Shown: one piece after another, positions 1-6,777 of the stretch | Position numbering within the stretch: position 1 is the stretch's first letter | Layout of the letters: each line of letters opens with the position of its first letter | Origin: Isosphaera sp. | Lineage (GTDB): Bacteria; Planctomycetota; Planctomycetia; Gemmatales; Gemmataceae | Assembly (NCBI GenBank): GCA_013822345.1 | Contig: PNKH01000015.1 | Location: forward strand, 1 to 64,000 | Length of the DNA: 64,000 nucleotides | Direction of reading: 5' to 3' | Made by a program: the position numbers and the translations under genes | The notes under the pieces: model-generated | What the model saw: the letters and a program-made list of their open reading frames with translations, nothing else | The model's database searches: none | Told to the model about the DNA's origin: nothing

Positions 1-1
1 C

Positions 2-613
2 CGGGTGTGGGACGCTGCGACCGGGAAGGAGCTTCAGGCCCTGGCGCACCCGCGGTGGGTGCGGTCGGCGGCGTTCAGCCCGGACGGGACGAAGGTGGCG
101 ACGGCGACGGACGACCGGGCCGGGCGGGTGCGGGTGTGGGACCTGGCGACGGGGCGGGAGGTGCTGGCCCTGGGGGAGCACGCCGTCCCGCTGTACTCGG
201 CGGTGTTCAGCCCGGGCTGGGTCCACGCGGTGTCGTGGAGCGCGGACGGGTCGCGGCTGCTGACGGCCAGCATGGACGGGACGGCCCGGGTGTGGGACGC
301 GGCCACCGGGCGGGAGCTGATGGCGTTCCGGGGTCACGTCCGGCGGCTGCGGTCGGCGGCGTTCAGCCCGGACGGGTCGCGGGTGGCGACGGCGTCGGAG
401 GACGGGACGGCGCGGGTGTGGGACGCGGAGCGGGGGGCGGAGCTGCTGACGCTGAAGGGGCACGGCGGTTGGGTGCGGACGGCGGCGTTCAGCCCGGACG
501 GCGGGCGGCTGCTGACGGCGAGCGCGGACGGGACGGCCCGGGTGTGGGAGACGGCGCCGACCGACCCGCAATTCCGGCCGAGGGAACCGGCCCCGCCGCC
601 GCGGCCGCGGTGA
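2..613 (+). CDS. WD40-repeat protein, C-terminal part (truncated by the window edge)
   Basis: The reading frame is open from base 2 and ends in TGA at 611-613, so the start lies outside the window. About 200 residues are visible. They consist of roughly five WD40 blades, each with the pattern A-F-S-P-D-G ... T-A-x-x-D-G-T-A-R-V-W-D. WD40 blades form a beta-propeller that scaffolds protein contacts. In planctomycetes such strings usually form the C-terminal half of a membrane-anchored Ser/Thr kinase or follow a sigma factor, but no kinase part is visible here. The last blade is followed by a short Pro/Arg-rich tail. Function beyond a scaffold cannot be stated. Confidence 0.85.
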   Translation, partial: RVWDAATGKELQALAHPRWVRSAAFSPDGTKVATATDDRAGRVRVWDLATGREVLALGEHAVPLYSAVFSPGWVHAVSWSADGSRLLTASMDGTARVWDAATGRELMAFRGHVRRLRSAAFSPDGSRVATASEDGTARVWDAERGAELLTLKGHGGWVRTAAFSPDGGRLLTASADGTARVWETAPTDPQFRPREPAPPPRPR

Positions 614-660
614 CCGCCGCCCGTGGTACAATGCCGGCACACACCGGAGGAGGGACAGGC

Positions 661-912
661 GTGGTCACCGTGTACGTCGACGGCAAGGCCGTGAGCTGGG
701 CCGACGCCGAGCAGCTGTTCGCCGACGCCGCCCGCACCCGGGCGGTCGAGTTCCGCGACGCCGCCGGCCGGGTCTTCGCCACCACCGCCCCGGCGCCCGC
801 CGCGGACGACCCCGACTGGGTCAAGGCGATCACCCCGGAGCGGGTCGCGGAGGCGATGGCCGGGCCGTTCCTCACCCTCGACGAGTACCGCAACCAGACG
901 GGCCGGCCATGA
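661..912 (+). CDS. Small antitoxin-like protein of a type II toxin-antitoxin pair
   Basis: This 83-residue protein starts at GTG 661, preceded at 646-654 by GGAGGAGGG with six-base spacing. The longer ATG at 631 would place that ribosome site inside the gene, so the GTG is preferred. The N-terminus (VTVYVDGKAVSWADAEQLF) reads as a short beta strand plus helix. The C-terminal half carries T-P-E-R-V-A-E-A and T-L-D-E-Y-R. Its stop overlaps the next start by ATGA. Position, size and coupling to a RelE/ParE-like gene suggest an antitoxin that neutralises the downstream product and represses the operon. No DNA-binding motif is certain, so this is an inference from context. Confidence 0.6.
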   Translation: MVTVYVDGKAVSWADAEQLFADAARTRAVEFRDAAGRVFATTAPAPAADDPDWVKAITPERVAEAMAGPFLTLDEYRNQTGRP

Positions 913-1169
913 CGTTCTCCGTCGTCTGGCGCCTGGTCGCGCTCCAAGCGGTCACCCGACTGGAGCAGGCCGCCGCCGACCCGGCCCGGATCCGCGCGGC
1001 CCAGGACCGCATCGACTGGGTTCTCCGCCGCTTCCCGCAAGACGTGGGCGAGGACCGCGACCCGGGGTTCCGCCTCTGGTACGAGGACGTGCTCGGCGTC
1101 TACTACCGCGTCGACGAGGACGCGATGCGCGTCGAGGTGCTGTTCGCCGGCCCGGCCCGCCGGCACTGA
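909..1169 (+). CDS. RelE/ParE-like toxin
   Basis: This 86-residue protein overlaps the preceding gene by ATGA at 909-912. It has the compact layout of RelE/ParE toxins: an N-terminal strand (FSVVWRLVALQAV), two helices rich in Arg (PARIRAAQDRIDWVLRRFP), and C-terminal strands (VLGVYYRVDEDAMRVEVLFAG). Members of the family cut ribosome-bound mRNA or poison gyrase; which applies here cannot be read from the sequence. A second, unrelated-looking pair of the same general type lies at 42312-42805. The call rests on size, fold pattern and gene pairing, with no database support. Confidence 0.6.
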   Translation: MTFSVVWRLVALQAVTRLEQAAADPARIRAAQDRIDWVLRRFPQDVGEDRDPGFRLWYEDVLGVYYRVDEDAMRVEVLFAGPARRH

Positions 1170-1192
1170 CGCCGCCCCGCTATCATCACCGG

Positions 1193-3526
1193 ATGAGCCT
1201 CACCCGCCTGGTCCTCCGACTCGCCCTCGGCCGACGCCTCCCGGTCACCGCCGGCGAACTCCGCGTCCGCGGGCCGGGTGCCCCCGTCACCGTCCGCCGC
1301 GACCGGCACGGCGTCCCCCACGTCGACGCCGCGTCCGAGGCCGACGCCGCGTTCGCCCTCGGCTTCTGCCAGGGGCAGGACCGCGCCGCCCAGCTCGAAG
1401 TCCTCTGGCGCGTCGCCCGCGGCCGGCTCGCCGAGTGGGTCGGGCCCGCCGGCCTCCCCGCCGACCGCCTCAGCCGCCGCGTCGGGTTCCGCCGCGCCGC
1501 CGAGGCCCAGCTGCCGGTCGTCGGGCCGGTCGGCGAACACCTGGCCGCGTTCGCCGCCGGCGTCTCCGCCGGCAACACCGCCGGCCTCCCGAAGAAGCCG
1601 CACGAGTTCGCGCTGGTCGGCGGCGAGCCGTCCGCCTGGGACGCCGCCGACGTGCTGGCCGTGCTCAAGCTGCAGTCGTTCGCCCTGCCGTCGAACTGGG
1701 ACGTGGAACTCGCCCGCCTCCGCATCCTCCTGGCCGACGGCCCCGACGCCCTCCGCGCCCTCGACCCGTCCCCGGCTTCGTCACCCCTTCACCCCTTCAC
1801 CCCTTCACCCCTTCCCGGCGCCCTCGACCGCCTCTCCGAGGACATCCAAGGGCTTCAACACTTCGTCAGCCCCGGTGGCGGGTCGAACAACTGGGTGATC
1901 GGCGGGGCCCGGACGGCGTCCGGAAAGCCGCTCGTGGCGAACGACCCGCACCTCGGCCCGACCGCCCCGCCGCCGTGGTACCTGGCCCACGTCCGCTGCC
2001 CGGACTGGGAGGCGGCCGGGGCGTGCCTCGCCGGGGCGCCGGGGTTCCCGGTCGGGCACAACGGGTTCGCCGCCTGGGGCGTCACCGCCGGGCTGACCGA
2101 CAACGCCGACCTGTTCGTCGAGACCCTCGGGCCGGACGGCGCCAGCGTCCACCAGCCCGACGGCACGTTCGCCGCGTGCCCGGTGCTCCGCGAGACGATC
2201 CGGGTGAACGGCGGCCCGGACGTGGTCGAGGAGGTGCTGGTCACCCCGCGCGGGCCGATCGTCTCGCCGCTCGCCCCGGACGTCACCGTCGCCCTGTCGC
2301 TCCGGGCCGTGTGGCTCGACCCGCTCCCGCTGAACGGCTTCCTCCGGGCCGTCCGGGCGAAGTCGTTCGACGACTTCCGCCGCTGCTTCGCCGAGTGGCC
2401 GGTGCTGCCGCTGAACGTCGTCTACGCCGACACCACGGGGGCGACCGGGTGGCAGCTCGTCGGCCAGTTGCCGGTGCGGGCCGGGGGGAACGGACTATTG
2501 CCGCGGCCGGCCGACCGGCCCGACTCCGGGTGGACCGGGTACGTGCCGTTCGACGACATGCCGTTCGCCCCGGACCCGCCGGCCGGGTTCTTCGCGACGG
2601 CGAACAACCCGCCGCCGGTGCCGCCCGGGTGGGCGTGGCTCGGGGCCGACTTCTGCGACCCGTACCGGCAGCAGGTGATCGCCGAGGCGCTCGCCGCCCG
2701 CACCGGGTGGACCGTCGCCGACTGCCTGGCGCTGCAGCGGGACGTGCGGTCGATCCCGTGGGAGGAGATGCGTGACACCGTGTTGTCACTGACGCCGGCC
2801 GACCCGGACGCCCGGGACGCGCTCGACCTCCTGCGGGCGTGGGACGGGCGGGCGGACGGCGAGTCGCCGGCGGCGTGCGTGTTCGAACTGTTCGTCGCCG
2901 GGCTGGCGGCGCGGGCGGCCCGGGCGAGGGCCCCGAAGGCGTGGGCGGTGGCGCTCGGCGGGGGCGGGGACGGGCCGCTCGACGCGAACTTCTTCGGCAG
3001 CCGGCGGGTCGGCCACCTGGTCCGGCTGGTGCGGGAGCAGCCGGGCGGGTGGTTCGCGTCGTGGCCGGCGGAGCTGGAGGCGGTGCTCGGCGAGGTGGTG
3101 CGGCGGCTGCGGCGGGACGTCGGGCCGGGGCCGGCGTACTGGGCGTGGGGCCACGCCCGGCGGCTGCGGGTCGAGCACCCGCTGTTCAAGGCCCACCGGT
3201 GGCTCGGGCCGGCGTTCAACCTCGGCCCGGTGCCGTTCGGCGGGGACGAGAACACCGTCTGCCAGGGGGCGGTGGTGGGGTCCGACCCGACCGCGTTCAC
3301 CCCGAACATCCCGAACCTGCGGGCGGTGTTCGACCTCGCCGACCTGCCGGGCGGGAGCCGGTTCGTGCTGTGCGGCGGGCAGAGCGGCAACCCGTGGTCG
3401 CCGCACCACGCGGACCAGTTCCCGCTGTGGCGGGCGGGCGACGCGGTGCCGATCCCGTGGCACCAGGCGGACGTGATCCGGGCCGCGGCCGCGACCCTGC
3501 GGCTGCTGCCGGCCGCGGGCTCGTAG
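1193..3526 (+). CDS. Penicillin acylase family Ntn-hydrolase
   Basis: This 777-residue protein belongs to the penicillin amidase family, which hydrolyses amide bonds such as those of acyl-homoserine lactones or beta-lactams. The family is made as a precursor that self-cleaves before a serine, which then acts as N-terminal nucleophile. That serine is visible at about residue 231 in P-G-G-G-S-N-N-W-V. Upstream are R-D-R-H-G-V-P-H and A-L-G-F-C-Q-G-Q-D-R, typical of the alpha subunit. Downstream, V-A-N-D-P-H-L-G and the C-terminal P-H-H-A-D-Q are also family features. No signal peptide is evident, unlike many periplasmic relatives. A four-copy 8-bp repeat lies in the linker just before the nucleophile. 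The stop codon lies inside a palindromic element. Confidence 0.9.
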   Translation: MSLTRLVLRLALGRRLPVTAGELRVRGPGAPVTVRRDRHGVPHVDAASEADAAFALGFCQGQDRAAQLEVLWRVARGRLAEWVGPAGLPADRLSRRVGFRRAAEAQLPVVGPVGEHLAAFAAGVSAGNTAGLPKKPHEFALVGGEPSAWDAADVLAVLKLQSFALPSNWDVELARLRILLADGPDALRALDPSPASSPLHPFTPSPLPGALDRLSEDIQGLQHFVSPGGGSNNWVIGGARTASGKPLVANDPHLGPTAPPPWYLAHVRCPDWEAAGACLAGAPGFPVGHNGFAAWGVTAGLTDNADLFVETLGPDGASVHQPDGTFAACPVLRETIRVNGGPDVVEEVLVTPRGPIVSPLAPDVTVALSLRAVWLDPLPLNGFLRAVRAKSFDDFRRCFAEWPVLPLNVVYADTTGATGWQLVGQLPVRAGGNGLLPRPADRPDSGWTGYVPFDDMPFAPDPPAGFFATANNPPPVPPGWAWLGADFCDPYRQQVIAEALAARTGWTVADCLALQRDVRSIPWEEMRDTVLSLTPADPDARDALDLLRAWDGRADGESPAACVFELFVAGLAARAARARAPKAWAVALGGGGDGPLDANFFGSRRVGHLVRLVREQPGGWFASWPAELEAVLGEVVRRLRRDVGPGPAYWAWGHARRLRVEHPLFKAHRWLGPAFNLGPVPFGGDENTVCQGAVVGSDPTAFTPNIPNLRAVFDLADLPGGSRFVLCGGQSGNPWSPHHADQFPLWRAGDAVPIPWHQADVIRAAAATLRLLPAAGS
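1783..1814 (+). repeat. Four exact tandem copies of ACCCCTTC inside the penicillin acylase gene
   Basis: The octamer ACCCCTTC is repeated exactly at 1783-1790, 1791-1798, 1799-1806 and 1807-1814. It encodes a Pro/Ser-rich stretch (SPLHPFTPSPLPG) in the linker before the Ntn serine. Because the unit is not a multiple of three, gain or loss of one copy would shift the reading frame. Confidence 0.97.
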
Positions 3527-3720
3527 CAGACACACGCCGTGTGCCGTCCGCCGCAGCGGTGCTCGGTTGGAGCCCTCGGGTTGGAGGCGGTGGGCCGGGA
3601 GGGCGAGGCTCCCGCCGAGCCGGGGCGAAGGCTCGGCGGGAGCCTCGCCCTCCCGGAATAACGCCCCCCACTGAGGGTTTCAACCGAGCACCGCAACGGC
3701 ACACGGCGTGTGCCTGCTAC
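3523..3720. repeat. Nested palindromic element between penicillin acylase and vsr
   Basis: The outer arms begin GTAGCAGACACACGCC at 3523 and end with the near-complementary GGCGTGTGCCTGCTAC at 3720. The left arm has a short insertion relative to the right. Inside lies a second hairpin with 27-base arms, 3595-3621 against 3630-3656, and an eight-base loop. The TAG at 3524-3526, the stop of the acylase gene, belongs to the left arm. It could act as a terminator, but its size and nesting look more like a non-autonomous mobile repeat. Confidence 0.85.
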
Positions 3721-3736
3721 CTTCGGAGGGACACCG

Positions 3737-4222
3737 ATGGGGAAGAAGGCCGGGCACCGGAGCTGGGCGGCCGGGAACGCCCCGGTCCCGGGGACGCACA
3801 CCGGCGACATCATGAGCCCGGCCACCCGGAGCCGGGTGATGGCCCGGATCCGCGGGCGGGACACCACCCCGGAGCGGACCCTGGCCCGCGGGCTGCGGGC
3901 CGCCGGCCTCCGCTTCACCCGCCACCCGGCGGACCTGCCCGGCCGGCCGGACGTGGTGTTCCGCCGCCTCCGGCTGGCGGTGTTCGTCGACGGCGACTTC
4001 TGGCACGGGTGGCGGTTCCCGCTGTGGGCGCACAAGCTCAGCCCGAGGTGGCGGGAGAAGATCGCCGCCACCCGCGCCCGGGACCGCCGGAACTTCCGCC
4101 GCCTCCGCCGCGCCGGGTGGCACGTCCTCCGGGTGTGGGAGCACCAGCTCGAGCGCACCCCCGGGGCGTGCCTGGCCCGGGTGGTCGAGGCGGTCCGCCG
4201 CCTCCGCGCCACGCCCCCGTAG
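3737..4222 (+). CDS. vsr: Vsr-like very-short-patch-repair endonuclease
   Basis: The protein has 161 residues from ATG 3737, which follows GGAGGG at 3725-3730; the GTG at 3710 lies upstream of that ribosome site. The N-terminus S-P-A-T-R-S-R-V-M-A-R-I-R-G-R-D-T-T-P-E is the Vsr signature. The core L-P-G-R-P-D-V-V-F followed by V-F-V-D-G-D-F-W-H-G matches the nuclease centre, including Asp and His. The usual Cys-F-W-H-x-H zinc motif is replaced by D-F-W-H-G-W, so the structural zinc may be absent. Vsr enzymes nick beside T:G mismatches created by deamination of methylcytosine. No cytosine methyltransferase lies in the window. The gene sits between two palindromic elements and its stop is part of the second one. 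Confidence 0.85.
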   Translation: MGKKAGHRSWAAGNAPVPGTHTGDIMSPATRSRVMARIRGRDTTPERTLARGLRAAGLRFTRHPADLPGRPDVVFRRLRLAVFVDGDFWHGWRFPLWAHKLSPRWREKIAATRARDRRNFRRLRRAGWHVLRVWEHQLERTPGACLARVVEAVRRLRATPP

Positions 4223-4276
4223 CACAACCGTCCTCGGTTGTGCCCAGGTCTGCACGACCGAGGACGGTTGTGCTAC
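4219..4276. repeat. Palindromic element at the end of vsr
   Basis: The 25-base arms, 4219-4243 (GTAGCACAACCGTCCTCGG...) and 4252-4276, pair with a single mismatch around an eight-base loop. The TAG at 4220-4222 in the left arm is the vsr stop codon. Like the element at 3523-3720 it starts GTAGCA and ends TGCTAC. It could serve as a bidirectional terminator. Confidence 0.9.
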
Positions 4277-4348
4277 GACAAACCCGCTCCCGCACCTCGG
4301 GACATCGCGTCAGGTTACCACCCCGCCACCCTACCCCACCACACCGCC

Positions 4349-5395
4349 ATGCCCCGCTTCCTGCTCGCCGTCGCGGCCCTCGCCCTGGCCCTCTCCCCGG
4401 CCCCGACCCGGCAGGCCCCCGACCCGGCCGCGCCGGTGAAGGTCGGCGTCATCGGGCTGGACAACTACCAGGCGGTCGCGTTCACCCAACTGTTCCACAG
4501 CCCGAAGGCCGCCGGCGACCTCGCCGGCCTGAAGGTGGTGGCCGCGTTCCCGGCCGGCAGCCCGGACATCGAGGAGAGCGTCCGCGAGCTGCCGAAGTGG
4601 ACCGACGGGATCAAGAAGTTCGGCGTGGAGATCGTCGCGTCGCCGGACGAGGTGCTGAAGCGGTGCGACGCGGTGCTCCTGATGAGCGTCGACGGGCGGG
4701 CCCACCTCGAGCAACTCAAGCCGGTGCTGAAGGCCGGCAAGCCGGTGTACGTCGGCCGCCCGCTGGCCGCCTCCCTGGCCGACGCGGTCGAGATCTTCCG
4801 CCTGGCGGCCGAGCACAAGTGTCCGATCTTCTCGTGCTCCCAGCACCGGTTCAGCCCCGGGTTCATCGGGATGCGGAACCACCCGGAGGTGGGCGAGGTG
4901 GTCGGGGCCGACGTGTACGGCGGGTGCCCGCGGGAGCCGCACCACCCGGACCTGTTCTGGCACGGGGTGCACGGGGTCGAGACGCTGTACACGATCATGG
5001 GCCCGGGGTGCGTGTCGGTCACGCGGACGGCCACCGACACCGCCGACGTGGTGACCGGGACGTGGAAGGACGGGCGGGTCGGCACCTATCGCGGGATCCG
5101 GAAGGGGGCGCCGAAGTACAGCGCCACCGTGTTCGGCACCAAGGGGGTGTCGACGGCCGGGGTGTACGGGCACGGGGTGCCGGTGAAGGGCGTCGCCCCG
5201 ACGACCGACAAGTACATGGGGTACGAGGCGACGGCGGTCGAGATCGCGAAGTTCTTCAAGACCCGCACCCCGCCGGTCCCGGCCGCGGAGACGGTCGAGC
5301 TGTTCGCCTTCATGGAGGCGGCGGAGGAGAGCAAGCGGCGGAACGGGGCGGTGGTGAAGCTGGCGGACGTGCTGGCGAAGACGAACCGGAAGTAG
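4349..5395 (+). CDS. Secreted Gfo/Idh/MocA-type oxidoreductase
   Basis: Starting at ATG 4349 gives 348 residues with an export signal (MPRFLLAVAALALALSPAP). A Rossmann start follows, V-K-V-G-V-I-G-L-D-N-Y, with the mid-domain K-P-V-Y-V-G-R-P-L-A. The family oxidises or reduces sugars and related substrates with a bound NAD(P). K-P-V-Y-V-G-R-P-L replaces the canonical E-K-P-L motif, where the catalytic lysine lies. The nucleotide-binding glycines are also atypical (G-L-D-N rather than G-x-G-x-x-G). Planctomycetes encode many secreted members for polysaccharide use. The gene stands alone, followed after 8 bp by a palindrome and the convergent DUF1559 gene. The exact substrate is unknown. Confidence 0.8.
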   Translation: MPRFLLAVAALALALSPAPTRQAPDPAAPVKVGVIGLDNYQAVAFTQLFHSPKAAGDLAGLKVVAAFPAGSPDIEESVRELPKWTDGIKKFGVEIVASPDEVLKRCDAVLLMSVDGRAHLEQLKPVLKAGKPVYVGRPLAASLADAVEIFRLAAEHKCPIFSCSQHRFSPGFIGMRNHPEVGEVVGADVYGGCPREPHHPDLFWHGVHGVETLYTIMGPGCVSVTRTATDTADVVTGTWKDGRVGTYRGIRKGAPKYSATVFGTKGVSTAGVYGHGVPVKGVAPTTDKYMGYEATAVEIAKFFKTRTPPVPAAETVELFAFMEAAEESKRRNGAVVKLADVLAKTNRK

Positions 5396-5403
5396 CCCGG
5401 TCC

Positions 5404-5463
5404 GGTGGGGCAGGCATTCCTGCCTGCCGGAGTTCCGGGGCAGGCAGGAATGCCTGCCCCACC
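5404..5463. repeat. Palindromic element, family A, copy 1
   Basis: Two perfect 25-base arms, 5404-5428 (GGTGGGGCAGGCATTCCTG...) and 5439-5463, flank a ten-base loop. It lies between convergent genes, so it could terminate both. A second copy with identical arms lies at 6589-6649. Confidence 0.95.
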
Positions 5464-5467
5464 CGGC

Positions 5468-6511
5468 TCACTCGACCGCGACCGCCTGGCCGTCGTCGCG
5501 GATGCACAGCCACCGGAGGGTGTCGAACGGGAGGGTGTCGCGGAGGAACGTCACCCCCCCGTCGCACCGGAGGACGTTCACCCCGCCCGGGTGCGTCGAC
5601 TGGAGCGGGTTGTTCCACCCGTACCGGGCGATCCCGTCGTCGAACTGCACCCGGGTCTTGGTGTTCAGCGGGTGGCGGACGGTGGTCAGCGCCCCGCACT
5701 CGGGCGCGTTGCAGGTGAAGTTCGTCACGGGCGGGACGGCGGTCGGGTCCGAAGGCACCCGGCTGATCCGGGACCCCACCCAGATGCCGGCCCGCCTGGC
5801 GCTGCGGATGTCGTACTGCGCCCGCGGGGCGTTGATGGTGACGTAGTCCGACCCCCAGTCGCCCTGCTCGCCGACGACGATCGTGTGGGTGGTGCCGTCG
5901 GTGATCTGGGCGATCCGGGTCTTGCTGCCGGGGAAGATCACCCCGTTGCCGGCGATGAACCCGCCGTGGTTCGGGGCGTTCGCCGCCCGGCGGCAGTCCG
6001 CCACCCGCCGCCCGCCGGTCGGGTCGGTGTAGTCGGTCGGGCTGGTCGACGCCCCCATGACCGCGACGTAGTTGCCGGCGAGGGTGGTCTTGTCGGCCGC
6101 CGCGTCCTCCGGGACGACCATCGCCGGGAGCGGGCTGGACGGGCAGACGTAGACCGGCACCATGATGTTCACGAACGCGTCCCGGTTGGCCAGCGCCGCC
6201 CCGCTCGGGGTGTAGCTCCCGGCGTTCGGGTCCAGCAGGTTGTGGGCGTTCGCCTGCTCGATGTGCGGCAGGGTGTGGGCGGCCCACGCCGGCAGCCACG
6301 AATCACCGGGCGCGCCCGACGGGAAGTGGCCGAACACCCCGTGGTAGTTGTGCATCCCGAGGCCGATCTGCTTCAGGTTGTTCTGGCACTTCGCCCGGGC
6401 GGCGGCCTCGCGGACCTTCTGCACCGCCGGGAGCAGGAGGCCGACCAGGACGGCGATGATGGCGATGACGACCAGCAGCTCGATCAGCGTGAAGGCGCGG
6501 CGGGGGGACAT
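5468..6511 (-). CDS. DUF1559 pilin-headed secreted protein
   Basis: This 347-residue protein starts with a type IV pilin-like prepilin segment ([13 protein letters not shown]) and a hydrophobic helix. A prepilin peptidase would cut before the Phe. The planctomycete DUF1559 body follows ([18 protein letters not shown]). The C-terminus keeps the conserved H-P-G-G-V-N-V-L-R-C-D-G-G-V motif. Members are numerous in planctomycetes and are thought to sit in the envelope or form pseudopilus-like structures, but their role is unproved. It is flanked on both sides by family A palindromes. A second DUF1559 gene lies at 21609-22622 inside the mobile element. Confidence 0.93.
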   Translation of the reverse strand: MSPRRAFTLIELLVVIAIIAVLVGLLLPAVQKVREAAARAKCQNNLKQIGLGMHNYHGVFGHFPSGAPGDSWLPAWAAHTLPHIEQANAHNLLDPNAGSYTPSGAALANRDAFVNIMVPVYVCPSSPLPAMVVPEDAAADKTTLAGNYVAVMGASTSPTDYTDPTGGRRVADCRRAANAPNHGGFIAGNGVIFPGSKTRIAQITDGTTHTIVVGEQGDWGSDYVTINAPRAQYDIRSARRAGIWVGSRISRVPSDPTAVPPVTNFTCNAPECGALTTVRHPLNTKTRVQFDDGIARYGWNNPLQSTHPGGVNVLRCDGGVTFLRDTLPFDTLRWLCIRDDGQAVAVE

Positions 6512-6588
6512 GAGATCTTCCTCGGCGGGGGGCAGCGTCGCTTATAACCCGGCCGCCGGCCGGAGTCAAACGGTCGGGTCGGCGAGCC

Positions 6589-6649
6589 GGTGGGGCAGGC
6601 ATTCCTGCCTGCCTCAGATCGCTTGGCAGGCAGGAATGCCTGCCCCACC
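6589..6649. repeat. Palindromic element, family A, copy 2
   Basis: The 25-base arms, 6589-6613 and 6625-6649, are identical to those at 5404-5463; only the loop differs (11 bases). It lies between the divergent DUF1559 and DUF1549/DUF1553 genes, where no terminator is needed. Confidence 0.95.
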
Positions 6650-6777
6650 GAACCAAGACACGACCGGAATTCCTGCTGGCTTTCGTCCCGGCGACCGCTT
6701 ATAGTCTTTCTCACCTGCCTGCCCGGCCCCGCGCCGCCCGCCGACCCGCCGCTCGTCCGCCCGCCCCGAGTGGTCCC

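Noticed and set aside
2839-5718. Very long plus-strand frame of 959 codons
   Set aside because: It overlaps the acylase, vsr and oxidoreductase genes in another frame and is rich in Arg, Gly, Pro and Ala, the usual shadow in GC-rich DNA.
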